Of a DNA stretch of 64,000 bases, positions 7,540 to 16,879 are shown one piece after another; the stretch's first letter is position 1, and each line of letters begins with the position of its first letter. Position numbers and translations under genes: made by a program. This stretch comes from Trinickia dabaoshanensis. Its GTDB lineage: Bacteria > Pseudomonadota > Gammaproteobacteria > Burkholderiales > Burkholderiaceae. The notes under the pieces are model-generated. The model did not search any database. It was not told the origin of the DNA and saw only the letters and a program-made list of their open reading frames with translations. Location: the NCBI RefSeq assembly GCF_002879885.1, contig NZ_PNYA01000019.1:62001-126000 (forward strand), in the 5' to 3' direction.

Positions 7540-8766
7540 ATGGGTGCCTTCGATTTCCGCTCCAACACCCGCCGCGCGCAGCCGCTCGCGACCGATCGCA
7601 TCATCGCCGTCCTGGCCGATGCGAGCAGCGAGGAAGTCGCTAAGAATCTGATGCTCGATCAGGGCATCGCCAACGCTTATGTCACGCGCGGCACGATCGC
7701 CGATGCGATCGAACTCATGCGCGGCCTGCCCCATTCGCCACGGCATTTGCTCGTCGATGTCTCGGGCTCGGCCATGCCTGTATCGGATCTCATGCGGCTC
7801 GCCGAGGTCGTCGATCCGTCGGTCAGCGTCGTCGTCGTGGGCGATCGCAACGACGTGGGCTTGTTCCGCTCGTTGCTGCGCATGGGCGTGCAGGACTATC
7901 TCGTCAAGCCGCTCACCGTCGAGCTCGTACAACGCGCATTGAGCGCCGCCGATCCCGCCACCTCGGTGCGGGCCGGCAAAGCGATCGGTTTCATCGGCGC
8001 CCGCGGCGGCGTGGGCGTCACGACGATCGCCTCCGCGCTCGCACGCCATCTCGCCGACAAGACGCGCCGCCGTATCGCCTACGTCGATCTGGATCTGCAC
8101 GGAGGCGCGGCGGCCTCGATGCTCGGCATCGCGATGAACAACGGTCTCGCCGAATTGCTGCAAAACACGCAGCGGCTCGACCATCAGCTCATTCATCAAA
8201 CCGTCGTGGCGCAAAGCGATCGTCTGTTCGTACTCGGCGCCGAGTTGCCCTACGACCAGCCGCTCACGCTGCGCCCGGGCACCGTCGGCGAACTCGTCGC
8301 GGCGCTCAAACGCCATTTCCATTACGTGGTGCTCGATTTGCCGCAGCGGGCCGGCGCATGGGTGGAGGAAACGCTCGACGCCTGCGAGACGATTCACGTC
8401 GTATCCGACCGCTCCGTGCATGCCGCGCGCGAAACCGCGCGGCTATGCCGTTTCGCCGAAGGGCGACCGGCGAACGCCGCCGTCTCGGTGTTGCTGAACA
8501 ATGCGCAGCAGCCCGTTCGGGGACGCGTGGCGCCGGCCGATTTCGTTCACGCGCTCGGCCGCGCGTCGGTGCACGAGTTTCCCTACGAGCCGCAGACGCT
8601 CGCCCTCGCGGAAAATCTCGGCGAGGCCATTGCCGAGGGCAAGCACTCCGGCTTCCAGCGCGCCGTGGTGGCGCTCGCCGACTCCATCACCGGCTCGGAT
8701 GCGCCGGCCGTCGCGGCGCGCGTGCCTTGGTACGCGCGGTTGGTGCCGAAGCGGAGTGCCGCGTGA
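7540..8766 (+). CDS. tadZ: Pilus assembly ATPase-like localisation protein TadZ/CpaE
   Basis: A 408-residue ParA/MinD-superfamily protein that places the Tad machine at the cell pole. Residues about 20-135 form an atypical receiver-like domain ending in YLVKPLT. The MinD-like domain begins with GARGGVGVTT (153-162). Compared with ParA-type KGGxGKT, both lysines are absent (R154, V160); several CpaE/TadZ proteins share this, so ATP hydrolysis may be weak or lost. The stop overlaps the tadA start by one base (TGATG at 8764-8768), indicating translational coupling. Confidence 0.92.
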   Translation: MGAFDFRSNTRRAQPLATDRIIAVLADASSEEVAKNLMLDQGIANAYVTRGTIADAIELMRGLPHSPRHLLVDVSGSAMPVSDLMRLAEVVDPSVSVVVVGDRNDVGLFRSLLRMGVQDYLVKPLTVELVQRALSAADPATSVRAGKAIGFIGARGGVGVTTIASALARHLADKTRRRIAYVDLDLHGGAAASMLGIAMNNGLAELLQNTQRLDHQLIHQTVVAQSDRLFVLGAELPYDQPLTLRPGTVGELVAALKRHFHYVVLDLPQRAGAWVEETLDACETIHVVSDRSVHAARETARLCRFAEGRPANAAVSVLLNNAQQPVRGRVAPADFVHALGRASVHEFPYEPQTLALAENLGEAIAEGKHSGFQRAVVALADSITGSDAPAVAARVPWYARLVPKRSAA

Positions 8767-10265
8767 TGTTCGGACGCCGGAGCCATCCATCGGAAATCGC
8801 GTCGCCGCAAAGCGTTGCGGTTCAAGCGCAGGCCGAGAGCAAGCACATCGACGCGCGCGTGGAAGAACGCGTGGCCGAAGCCGCGCCCGTGGCCGCGGTC
8901 GCTCGGCAGCGGGACACGAGTGCGCCCATACCGCTCGCCGCTGCGCCGCAAGAAGCGCGCGCAGCGCAGCCGGTACCGTCCCTGCCCGCCGACCGTCACG
9001 AAGCATTGATCCGCTCCGATACGTTCAAGACGATTCGCACCGCCGTGTTCGCCTCGATGAACATGTCGGCCGCACTGATGATGTCGCGCGCGCAAGTACG
9101 CGAAGGCATCGAGCAGATCGCCACGGAAACGATCGCACGGGAACGCTTGACGATCACGCTCGCGGAGCAAGCGCTCGTGGTGGACGAGATGCTCAACGAC
9201 ATGTTCGGCGTCGGTCCGATCGAGCCGCTGCTCGCCGACGAAAAGGTCACCGACATTCTCGTCAACGGTCCCGACCAGGTGTACGTCGAGCGAGCCGGCC
9301 GGCTCGAACTGACGCCGCTGAAGTTTCGCGACAACGCACACGTCGTCAACGTCGCGCAGCGCATCGCGGCTGCCGTCGGCAGGCGTGTGGACGAGAGCAG
9401 CCCACTCGTGGACGCCCGCCTCGCCGACGGCAGCCGCGTGAACGTCGTGTTGCCGCCGATCGCCCTGCGCGGCGCGTCGATTTCGATCCGCAAGTTCGCC
9501 AAGCGCAACATCACGCTCGCGCGTATGGCGCAGCAGGGCAACATCTCGCCCGCGATGGTGGAAGTGCTGCGCATCGCGAGCGCCTGCCGCCTGAACATCG
9601 TGATCTCGGGCGGCACAGGGTCGGGCAAAACGACGCTGCTCAACGCGCTGTCGAACTTCATCGACCCGCACGAGCGCATCGTGACGATCGAAGACGCAGC
9701 CGAACTGCAATTGCAGCAGCCTCACGTCGTCAGCTTGGAAACGCGCCCTGAAAATAGTGAAGGACTCGGCGGCATCTCGCAGCGCGACCTCGTGCGCAAT
9801 GCGCTGCGGATGCGTCCCGACCGCATCATCCTGGGCGAGACGCGCGGCACCGAAGCGTTCGACGTCTTGCAGGCGATGAATACGGGCCACGACGGGTCGA
9901 TGACGACGATCCACGCGAACACCCCGCGCGATGCGATCACGCGGCTCGAAAGCATGGTCATGATGGCCAACGGCAACCTGCCGCTGATCTCCATCCGCCG
10001 CCAGATCGCGAGCGCCGTGCACATGATCTTGCAAATCGAACGCATGCGCGATGGGATGCGCCGCGTCACGCGCGTGACCGAAATCTCGGGCATGGAAGGC
10101 GACATCGTCATCACCCAGGATCTATTCGCCTTTCGGTTCAACGCGAGCGGCTACGAGGAGCAGGTGCGCGGCGCGTTCGAATCGTCGTCGCTGCGCCCGG
10201 CGTTCGCGCAGCGCGCAGCGTACTACGGCCTCGAAGAACAATTGATCGGAGCGATGCAATCGTGA
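8766..10265 (+). CDS. tadA: Tad secretion ATPase TadA/CpaF
   Basis: A 499-residue cytoplasmic hexameric ATPase that powers Flp pilus assembly. Residues 1-75 are Ala/Pro/Arg-rich and probably flexible. The CpaF core follows (VDEMLNDMFGVGPIEPLLAD, then ITDILVNGP-type motif). Walker A GGTGSGKT is at 282-289; the Asp box is around VTIEDAAELQL; Walker B is at RPDRIILGETRG; the His box is in TGHDGSMTTIHAN. The frame is open from 8358, but the ATG at 8766 overlaps the tadZ stop and gives a normal CpaF N terminus. It overlaps tadB by 4 bases. Confidence 0.95.
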   Translation: MFGRRSHPSEIASPQSVAVQAQAESKHIDARVEERVAEAAPVAAVARQRDTSAPIPLAAAPQEARAAQPVPSLPADRHEALIRSDTFKTIRTAVFASMNMSAALMMSRAQVREGIEQIATETIARERLTITLAEQALVVDEMLNDMFGVGPIEPLLADEKVTDILVNGPDQVYVERAGRLELTPLKFRDNAHVVNVAQRIAAAVGRRVDESSPLVDARLADGSRVNVVLPPIALRGASISIRKFAKRNITLARMAQQGNISPAMVEVLRIASACRLNIVISGGTGSGKTTLLNALSNFIDPHERIVTIEDAAELQLQQPHVVSLETRPENSEGLGGISQRDLVRNALRMRPDRIILGETRGTEAFDVLQAMNTGHDGSMTTIHANTPRDAITRLESMVMMANGNLPLISIRRQIASAVHMILQIERMRDGMRRVTRVTEISGMEGDIVITQDLFAFRFNASGYEEQVRGAFESSSLRPAFAQRAAYYGLEEQLIGAMQS

Positions 10266-11248
10266 GACCCGCGGATGTCGTCGCCGCCGGCGCATTCTTC
10301 GCGATCGTCATCTTGGGATTGATCGCGCGTTCGCTGCGCGAAATGCTGCGGCGCCGGCCCGCGCCGCGCATCGCACACCGCATGGGTGCCCTACGCGAGG
10401 CACATGCCACGAACCGGACGTCGCCAAGCGCGAAGCCGTCGCATCAACTCGTGAGCCTCGAGCGCCATTCGGAAGACGAACTCGCGATCCAAGCGTGGCT
10501 GCGCGCGAAGCGCCAGCGCATCGAAACGCTGGCTGGGCGCGCGGGCGTGCGCGCGATCGTCGTCGTCGCGTTGCTCGCGAGCGCCATCGCGTTCGGGGCG
10601 GCGTCCCTCGCGGCCTTGCCGCTGTGGATGCGCTTGTGTGCGAGCATCGTGGCCGCCCTCATCGCCGTGCGCTCGGTATACCTCGTCATCATCGCCCGCT
10701 TCAAGCAGCGCTTCTTAGCCGTGTTCCCCGACGCGCTCGATCTCATCATCCGCGCCGTGCGAGCGGGCATCCCCGCCGTGCAGGCGATTTGCACGGCCGG
10801 TGTGGAGAGCGAAGAGCCCGTGCGCTCGACGTTTCGCACGATGGGCGATGCGTTGCTCGTGGGGGCCGACGTCAAGGAAGTGCTCGAGCAGGCCGCGCAG
10901 CGGCTGCAATTGGCCGACTTCTCGTTTTTCGCCGTGTGTCTCGTGTTGCAACGCGAAACGGGCGGCAACCTCGCCGAGACTTTGGAAAACCTCGCCACGA
11001 TCGTGCGCAGCCGGCGCGACATACGCGCGAAGACGAAGGCGCTGACGGCCGAAGGACGCATCTCGAGCAAGATCATTTCGGGCGTGCCGTTCTTCATCAT
11101 GGGGTTTCTTTATATCGTCAACCGGCCGTACGTTTCGTTGCTGTTCACCACGCGTGCCGGGCACAAGATGCTCACGCTGGCCGCGGTACTGCTCACGATC
11201 GGACTCGTGCTGATCCGCAAGATCGCCAACTTGGATACCTCGCGATGA
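10262..11248 (+). CDS. tadB: Type II secretion system F family protein TadB
   Basis: A 328-residue polytopic inner-membrane platform protein, one of the TadB/TadC pair that transmits TadA motion to the growing pilus. It has an N-terminal hydrophobic segment, a pair near residues 95-140, the T2SF domain (FPDALDLIIRAVRAGIPAVQAI; LQRETGGNLAETLENLATIVR), and two hydrophobic helices at the C-terminus. It starts with GTG at 10262 inside GTGA, overlapping the tadA stop. The gene ends in an ATGA overlap with tadC, so the three genes are translationally coupled. Confidence 0.93.
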   Translation: MRPADVVAAGAFFAIVILGLIARSLREMLRRRPAPRIAHRMGALREAHATNRTSPSAKPSHQLVSLERHSEDELAIQAWLRAKRQRIETLAGRAGVRAIVVVALLASAIAFGAASLAALPLWMRLCASIVAALIAVRSVYLVIIARFKQRFLAVFPDALDLIIRAVRAGIPAVQAICTAGVESEEPVRSTFRTMGDALLVGADVKEVLEQAAQRLQLADFSFFAVCLVLQRETGGNLAETLENLATIVRSRRDIRAKTKALTAEGRISSKIISGVPFFIMGFLYIVNRPYVSLLFTTRAGHKMLTLAAVLLTIGLVLIRKIANLDTSR

Positions 11249-12174
11249 AGCTGACGGACGTTTGGATGAACCTGTGGCTCGTGGCCCTGCTCGCCGTGGT
11301 CACGCTGGTGCTCGTGCTGCGCGGCACGAGCGTGCGCTCGCGCATCGCACAGCGCATGCGGCACGGTGTGGCGCGCGCGAGCGCCGCACCGGGGCGCAAC
11401 ATGCCTCAGCAGCTCGCCCATCGCGTGGCGACGCTCGGCGAGCGCATGCCGATTCTCGATGCGGCCGAGCGCGGCAAGCTCGCGGCGCGTTTAGCCAGCG
11501 CGGGTTTTCGCGATGCCCGCGCCGTCTCGATCCTCGCAGGCCTGAAGCTCGTGTGCGGTGCGTGTCTCGCGTTGGGTGCGATCGTGCTCGCGCCGCACAT
11601 TCCGCGCATCGGCGGCTACTTCGTGCTGCGCCTCTTGATGATGGCGGCGGCGTTCGTCGTCGGCATGATGCTACCGGAGCTTGCGCTCGACACGGCGATC
11701 AAGCGCCGGCAGCGCGCGATCGCCGGGGCGCTGCCCGACGCACTCGATCTGCTCGTGATTTGCACGAACGCGGGCAACAGCCTCGTCGTCGCGATCAAAC
11801 GAGTCGCCAGCGAATTGAGCACGATCTGCCCAGCGCTCGCGGACGAGTTTTCGCTCACCGCCGACGAGTTGCAAATCGGCGGCGACAGCGCGCGTGCGCT
11901 GAACGCGATGGCCGCGCGCATCGGCTTGACGTCCATGCGCGCGCTCGTCACCACGCTCGTGCAATCGCAACAGTACGGCACGCCCATCACGCAATCGCTG
12001 CGCATGCTCTCGCGCACGGAACGCGCCATGCAAATCGTCGCATTGGAAGAAAAAGCCGCGAAGCTCGCGCCGAAGATGACACTGCCGATGATGCTTTTCA
12101 TCATGCCCACCGTCGCGTTGATCGCGGCGGGGCCCGCCATCATTCGATTGATCGCGGTGTTTCATCAGCACTAG
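11245..12174 (+). CDS. tadC: Type II secretion system F family protein TadC
   Basis: A 309-residue inner-membrane platform protein paired with TadB. It has an N-terminal hydrophobic segment (residues about 7-27), two more around 95-145, and the T2SF domain with LPDALDLLVICTNAGNSLVVAIKRV and QQYGTPITQSLRMLSRTERAMQ. The last is the TadC 'G..l...L......R' motif. A C-terminal pair of helices completes it. The ATG lies in an ATGA overlap with the tadB stop; the longer open frame from 10495 is antisense to nothing and simply shadows tadB. Confidence 0.93.
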   Translation: MKLTDVWMNLWLVALLAVVTLVLVLRGTSVRSRIAQRMRHGVARASAAPGRNMPQQLAHRVATLGERMPILDAAERGKLAARLASAGFRDARAVSILAGLKLVCGACLALGAIVLAPHIPRIGGYFVLRLLMMAAAFVVGMMLPELALDTAIKRRQRAIAGALPDALDLLVICTNAGNSLVVAIKRVASELSTICPALADEFSLTADELQIGGDSARALNAMAARIGLTSMRALVTTLVQSQQYGTPITQSLRMLSRTERAMQIVALEEKAAKLAPKMTLPMMLFIMPTVALIAAGPAIIRLIAVFHQH

Positions 12175-12210
12175 CCACACCTGAAGATCGTTAGAACCGT
12201 GGGAGGTAAC

Positions 12211-13080
12211 ATGTACTCGATCCCCTTGCCGGCGCCGCGCCGCTCGTTGAGCGCGCTCGTGCTCGGCACACTCATCGCTTGCGCGCTGGTTGGATGCGCG
12301 AGCAGTCCGCGCATCGAGACACGCCCCGTTCTCGCCACCCGCGGCGTCGATCAAAGCACGGATCTGCGCATCGCCGAAAGCGCGCTGGAGAGCGGCGACA
12401 CGCAATTGGCGATATCGCTCTTCGAAAAGGCGCTGAAGGCCGATCCTACCTCGCGCCAAGCCGAGCTCGGACTTGCCGATGCGATCTATCAGACCGGCGA
12501 GCTCGCGCGCGCCGGCATGCTGTACGCGCGCGCGGCGGCGAGCGCGCCCGACGATCCTCGCGCGCAGCTAGGCCTTGCGCGCGTCGCACTGCGCGAGCGC
12601 CGGCTCGACGATGCTAGCGCCCGCTATCGCCGTCTCGTCGCTCGGTACCCCGACAGCGCGGCCGCGGCCGAAGGTCTCGGCGCCACGCTCGACTTGCAAG
12701 GCAAGCACGGCGAGGCGCAGGCCGTCTATCGCGCGGCGCTCGCTCGCCATCCCGAAGTGCAGGGGCTGAAGACCGACCTCGGGCTCTCGCTGATCCTCGA
12801 TCGCCGTGCACGCGAAGGCGCGAACGTCTTGCTCGATATAGCGGGATTACCCGATGCGCCCGTGCAAGCGCGCGAGAATCTCGCCCTCGCGTACGGCGTG
12901 CTCGGCAACGGCCAAGCAGCCAAAAGCATCTTGACCGCCGACATGCCGGCTGCCTCCGCCGAAGACAACTTGCTCTTCTATCAAAAACTGCGTGAGCGTT
13001 GGACGACCCCGAGCGGCGACGAGGCGGCCGTTCGCGCGGTGACGCCGCAGCCGATCGCGCGCGTAGGTACGCTCGAATGA
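12211..13080 (+). CDS. tadD: TPR-repeat lipoprotein TadD
   Basis: A 289-residue lipoprotein (signal peptide with lipobox LVGC, Cys near residue 28) made of tetratricopeptide repeats. Examples are AESALESGDTQLAISLFEKAL, LGLADAIYQTGELARAGMLY and LGLARVALRERRLDDASARY. TadD acts as a pilotin-like assembly factor for the secretin. GGAGG at 12202-12206 precedes the ATG at 12211, so this start is preferred over the GTG four codons earlier. It ends in an ATGA overlap with tadE. Confidence 0.9.
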   Translation: MYSIPLPAPRRSLSALVLGTLIACALVGCASSPRIETRPVLATRGVDQSTDLRIAESALESGDTQLAISLFEKALKADPTSRQAELGLADAIYQTGELARAGMLYARAAASAPDDPRAQLGLARVALRERRLDDASARYRRLVARYPDSAAAAEGLGATLDLQGKHGEAQAVYRAALARHPEVQGLKTDLGLSLILDRRAREGANVLLDIAGLPDAPVQARENLALAYGVLGNGQAAKSILTADMPAASAEDNLLFYQKLRERWTTPSGDEAAVRAVTPQPIARVGTLE

Positions 13081-13505
13081 ACCGCCCGGCCCGCCTGACC
13101 ACCGACGAACGCGGCGTCGCCGCGCTCGAATTCGTGCTCGTGTTTCCGTTCTTGATGACGGTGCTGTTCGGTATCGTCGATACGAGCCTATTGCTTTGCG
13201 ACAAGGCCGTCATCACGAACGCGAGCCGCGAGGCGGCGCGCGCGGGCGTCGTCGTACGCGTGCCGCAACTGAGCGCGAGCGAGGTATCAAACGTGGCCCT
13301 CGCCTATGCCCAAAACAATCTCGTGACGGGCGGTACCGCCACGACACCGACCGTCAACGTCGATCAATCGGCGGGCACCGCGCCCGGCAGTCCAATCAAG
13401 GTGACGGTCACCTACACATACGACGGCCTCGTACTGGGTTCAGCGCTCAGTTCGTTGACAGGCCCAGTGACCGTCACCGCCACGACGGTCATGAACTATG
13501 AGTAA
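13077..13505 (+). CDS. tadE: TadE family pseudopilin
   Basis: A 142-residue minor pilin-like protein. Near the N terminus, DERGVAALEFVLVFPFLMTV has the TadE signature (G.A.lEF) ahead of one transmembrane helix. The rest is periplasmic with the typical SREAARAGVVV stretch. TadE-like pseudopilins are cleaved by the TadV peptidase and are needed for pilus assembly. The ATG at 13077 overlaps the tadD stop (ATGA), which rules out the longer in-frame start at 12999. It overlaps tadG by 8 bases. Confidence 0.92.
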   Translation: MNRPARLTTDERGVAALEFVLVFPFLMTVLFGIVDTSLLLCDKAVITNASREAARAGVVVRVPQLSASEVSNVALAYAQNNLVTGGTATTPTVNVDQSAGTAPGSPIKVTVTYTYDGLVLGSALSSLTGPVTVTATTVMNYE

Positions 13506-14544
13506 GCCCGCGCGGCATCGCTCGCATCGCCTCGCCCGGCGCGGCGCACAACGGGGCTCGGTGCCGCTTTGGTTCATCCTCACGGCCGCGATCTTGCTGA
13601 CGTTCGGCGCGTTTGCCGTCGACTTGCCGCGCGTCGCGACCGTGCGCAACGAACTGCAAAACGCGGCCGATGCCGCCGCGCTCGCAGGCGCATCGAAACT
13701 AATCGATGGCAGTAGCGGGCCCGACTGGGCCGGCGCCGCGAGCGAGACGAGCACGGCTGTCTCGTTGAATGCGTCCGACGGCGCCACGCTGCACGCGGGC
13801 ACCGTGCAAACGGGGTTTTGGAATTTGACGGGTACGCCCTCGACGCTCGAAGCGCAGACGATCACGCCCGGGCTGTACGACGTGCCTGCCGTCCAAGTCA
13901 CGGTCACGCGCAGCACGAGTCAAAACGGCGGCGCGGTTGCACTGCTGCTGGGCGGCTTTCTCGATCTATTGAGCACGCCGGCGAGCGCAACCGCCGTGGC
14001 GGTTGCCGCGGCCCCCTCGACCGTCGATTCGGGCGGGCTCTTTCCGATGGTCATCGACCAATGCGTGCTCAACCAATATTGGGACTCGACGACGAACGAG
14101 CCGACGATCGATCCGAGCACGGGTCAACCGTACGAGTTTCAAATCGGCAACGGGCAACTGTACGGGTCGAGTTGCGAGGCGGGACAATGGACGTCGTTTC
14201 TGATCAACGCGAACGACGTGCCGACCGTGCGCGGCCTCATCGATTCCGGCAACCCTTCGCCGATTTCGATCGGCGACAACATCTGGATCGAGCCCGGCGT
14301 CAAGACGACGATCTATAGCAGCGTGCCGACCGGCGCGACGATCGTCGTGCCTGTCGTCGAGCAGATCGACTCGCATAGCTACGTGCCGGTGGTGGCCTTC
14401 GCGGCCTTTTACGTCGACGGTTCCTACGGCGGCAGCAGCAAATACATCCAAGGGCATTTCGTGGGCGGCTATCGGATTCCCGTGCAATCGTGGGGCATCG
14501 GTCCCGACTACGGCGCCTATGTCGCGCCGAGGCTAGCGCTGTAG
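13498..14544 (+). CDS. tadG: TadG-like Flp pilus assembly protein
   Basis: A 348-residue protein with one N-terminal transmembrane helix (VPLWFILTAAILLTFGAFAVD), then the TadG/TadE-like motif VDLPRVATVRNELQNAADAAALAGA. This 'ELQnAaDaAALAGA' is diagnostic for the Flp pilus-assembly TadG domain. The C-terminal two thirds is a beta-rich periplasmic region without an obvious vWA MIDAS motif, so it is the shorter TadG form. It is the last gene of the Tad locus and overlaps tadE by 8 bases. Confidence 0.88.
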   Translation: MSKPARHRSHRLARRGAQRGSVPLWFILTAAILLTFGAFAVDLPRVATVRNELQNAADAAALAGASKLIDGSSGPDWAGAASETSTAVSLNASDGATLHAGTVQTGFWNLTGTPSTLEAQTITPGLYDVPAVQVTVTRSTSQNGGAVALLLGGFLDLLSTPASATAVAVAAAPSTVDSGGLFPMVIDQCVLNQYWDSTTNEPTIDPSTGQPYEFQIGNGQLYGSSCEAGQWTSFLINANDVPTVRGLIDSGNPSPISIGDNIWIEPGVKTTIYSSVPTGATIVVPVVEQIDSHSYVPVVAFAAFYVDGSYGGSSKYIQGHFVGGYRIPVQSWGIGPDYGAYVAPRLAL

Positions 14545-14674
14545 AACTGCGGCGGTTCTCGCTTCCTGCTGGAGCCGCGCCGGCAAAACGCGGTACGCTT
14601 CGGGGGAAATGCGACCGCCCCGTAAGCAACGAGGCGCGTCGTCCTAGCTTCTCTCGCCTCCCGCGCCGACACCG

Positions 14675-15268
14675 ATGCCGACATCGATCGATTTGCCGAA
14701 AACCTACTTGGTCACGCCGGAGCCGTCGGCCGACCAGCCCCTCACCGCCTTTATCGAGCAGTTGGAGCGTGCGTTGGACAACGGCGTACGCCTCGTGCAA
14801 TTGCGCGCGAAGACGCTCGCCACGCCGCAATACGTCGAGCTTTCGAGGCTGGCGCTGACGGTGTGCCGGCGATACGAGGCGCGCTTGCTGCTGAACGCGT
14901 CCATCGATATCGCGCAGGCCGTCGGTTCCGATGGAATCCACCTGACCAGCACGCGGCTCATGGCGTGCACCGCGAGGCCGTTGCCTGCCGATTGGCTCGT
15001 ATCGGCCGCGTGCCACGACGCGGCTCAAGTGCTTCACGCGAACCGAATCGGAGTGGATTTGCTGACGATCTCGCCGGTGCTGCCCACGGCCACGCACACC
15101 ACGGCAACGCCGCTCGGATGGCCACGATTTCGCGAATTAGCGGCGCTCGCCGAGGTCCCCGTCTTCGCGCTCGGGGGGATGAGCATGGAGACGTTGGATC
15201 AGGCACGCGACGCGGGCGCGCACGGTATCGCCGCTATTCGTGCGCTGTGGGGCAAGGGCGCACACTAG
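14675..15268 (+). CDS. Thiamine phosphate synthase/TenI-like protein (orphan ThiE-like domain)
   Basis: A 197-residue TIM-barrel protein of the ThiE/TenI superfamily: LVQLRAKTL, GSDGIHLTSTRLM, ISPVLPTATH and VPVFALGGMS align with the ThiE motifs. True ThiE enzymes have 'ND' and 'GVHLGQ.D' where this has NAS and GIHLTST, so the Mg2+-binding Asp and the Gln/Asp pair are missing. In these positions it resembles the ThiE-like domain fused to MutT-type Nudix hydrolases in many proteobacteria, here without a Nudix domain. Condensing activity is therefore doubtful. No ribosome-binding site is obvious, and it is separate from the Tad operon (130-base gap). Confidence 0.7.
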   Translation: MPTSIDLPKTYLVTPEPSADQPLTAFIEQLERALDNGVRLVQLRAKTLATPQYVELSRLALTVCRRYEARLLLNASIDIAQAVGSDGIHLTSTRLMACTARPLPADWLVSAACHDAAQVLHANRIGVDLLTISPVLPTATHTTATPLGWPRFRELAALAEVPVFALGGMSMETLDQARDAGAHGIAAIRALWGKGAH

Positions 15269-15302
15269 CCTAGACATAGCTAGGCATCGCAAGCCCCATA
15301 GC

Positions 15303-15336
15303 AAAAACGGCGAGCATCGCTGCTCGCCGTCTTCTT
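15303..15336. terminator. Bidirectional terminator between the ThiE-like gene and the efflux operon
   Basis: ACGGCGAGCA (15307-15316) pairs with TGCTCGCCGT (15321-15330) around a TCGC loop. The + side is followed by CTTCTT and the - side by five T residues. It lies between two convergent genes, so it can end transcription from both. Confidence 0.8.
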
Positions 15337-15357
15337 CATGCCGGAATGCTCGGTCTT

Positions 15358-16878
15358 TCAACCGTTCGTCTTGCTCGCTGCCGAAGCGCCCACGGGTGCC
15401 GACGCGGCGCCGACCATCGCCGGCGCGTCGGCCGGCCGAGGCGTATCGCCCGTGTTCGCGATCCAGCCGCCACCTAACGCGACATACAGACTGACGAGAC
15501 TGTCGAGCCGCGCCACGCGCGCGTTGACGAGCGATTGCTGCACCGAATACAGGTTCGTCTGCGCGGTAAGCACTTGCAGATAGCTGTCCACGCCGTTCTT
15601 ATAGCGCAACTGCGACAGATCGAGCGTGCGCGACTGCGCGAACGTCGTGCGCTCGAGCGATCGAATCTGCTCGTCGTACGTGCTGCGCGCGGCCAATCCG
15701 TCGGCCACTTCCCGGAACGCCGATTGGATCGCCTTCTCGTAGTTCGCGATCTCGATGCGCTTTTGCACGTTGGCGAGGTCGAGATTGGCCAGATTCTGCC
15801 CGCCCTCGAAAATCGGCAACGTGATTTGCGGGGCGAACGTCCAAGCAGCCGAACCGGCCTTGAACAAGCCGCCGAGCGTCGGACTCGCCGAACCCACCGA
15901 GCTCGTCAGCGAGATGCGCGGGAAGAACGCCGCGCGCGCGGCGCCGATGTTCGCGTTGGCCGCGCGCAGCGTGGCCTCGGCTTGCATGATGTCGGGCCGG
16001 CGCGTGAGTAGATCGGACGGCAAGCCGGCCGGGATATCCGTCAGCAAGCGCTGATCTTCGAGGCTACGGCCCGGCGGCAAATCGTCGGGCAACGGCTCGC
16101 CGATCAGCAGCACGAGCGCGTTCTCGGCTTGAGCGCGCGCACGCGCCTGCGCCGCGCGGTTCGCGCGCGCTTGCTCGACGATCGTCTCCGCTTGACGCAG
16201 ATCGAGTTCCGAGCCGGTGCCGTTCTCGAATTGCAGCTTGGTCAGCGAATAAGAAGCCTCCGCCGTCTTCAACGTATCGTCGGTAATCTTGAGGAGATCG
16301 TCGACGGCGAGCATCTGCAGATATTGCTGAGCCACCTGCGAGACGAGCGAGATCTCGGCGGCCTTGCGCGCCTGCGCGGTCGCCAGGTACTTCTCGAGCG
16401 CCTGATCCTTCAAGCTACGGATGCGCCCCCAAAAATCGATCTCCCACGAAGCGTTGAACCCCGCTTGGTATTCCTGGGAAATGGTTTGACCCGACGGCGA
16501 CAAATCCGCCGGCACGCGTTGAACCTGCTTGCTGCCTTGCGCGTTGATCGCGGGGAACAGTTGCGCCCGCGTGACGCGGTACTGCGCACGCGCCGCATCG
16601 ACGTTCAAGACGGACACCCGCAAATCGCGGTTGTTTTCGAGCGCGATCTGAATGATCTGCTGCAAACGCGGGTCGGCGAAGAACTCGCGCCAGCCGATAT
16701 CGACGGCGGCGCGGCCGGCCGCGGTATCGCCGGCGCTCGTCGTCGGTTGCGTGGCATACACACCCGATGCCGGGAACGCGGCCGCGACCGGCGCGGCCGG
16801 GCGCTCGTACCTCGGCTGGAACGAGCAACCCGCCGCGAGCGTCGCCGCGGCGATCGCAATCAAGGAATATCGTTTCAT
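15358..16878 (-). CDS. Efflux outer-membrane factor, OprM/NodT family
   Basis: A 506-residue outer-membrane channel lipoprotein (lipobox LAAGC, Cys at about residue 17) of a tripartite RND pump. Two outer-membrane efflux (TolC-like) repeats are visible: one near residues 60-250 (WREFFADPRLQQIIQIALENNRDLRV; FDLxGRIR-type WEIDFWGRIRSLKDQ) and one near 280-460. The frame is open 16 codons further, but the ATG at 16878 begins the lipoprotein signal and lies one base after the RND gene stop, showing co-translation. The C-terminal tail is Ala/Pro-rich. Confidence 0.93.
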   Translation of the reverse strand: MKRYSLIAIAAATLAAGCSFQPRYERPAAPVAAAFPASGVYATQPTTSAGDTAAGRAAVDIGWREFFADPRLQQIIQIALENNRDLRVSVLNVDAARAQYRVTRAQLFPAINAQGSKQVQRVPADLSPSGQTISQEYQAGFNASWEIDFWGRIRSLKDQALEKYLATAQARKAAEISLVSQVAQQYLQMLAVDDLLKITDDTLKTAEASYSLTKLQFENGTGSELDLRQAETIVEQARANRAAQARARAQAENALVLLIGEPLPDDLPPGRSLEDQRLLTDIPAGLPSDLLTRRPDIMQAEATLRAANANIGAARAAFFPRISLTSSVGSASPTLGGLFKAGSAAWTFAPQITLPIFEGGQNLANLDLANVQKRIEIANYEKAIQSAFREVADGLAARSTYDEQIRSLERTTFAQSRTLDLSQLRYKNGVDSYLQVLTAQTNLYSVQQSLVNARVARLDSLVSLYVALGGGWIANTGDTPRPADAPAMVGAASAPVGASAASKTNG

Positions 16879-16879
16879 C

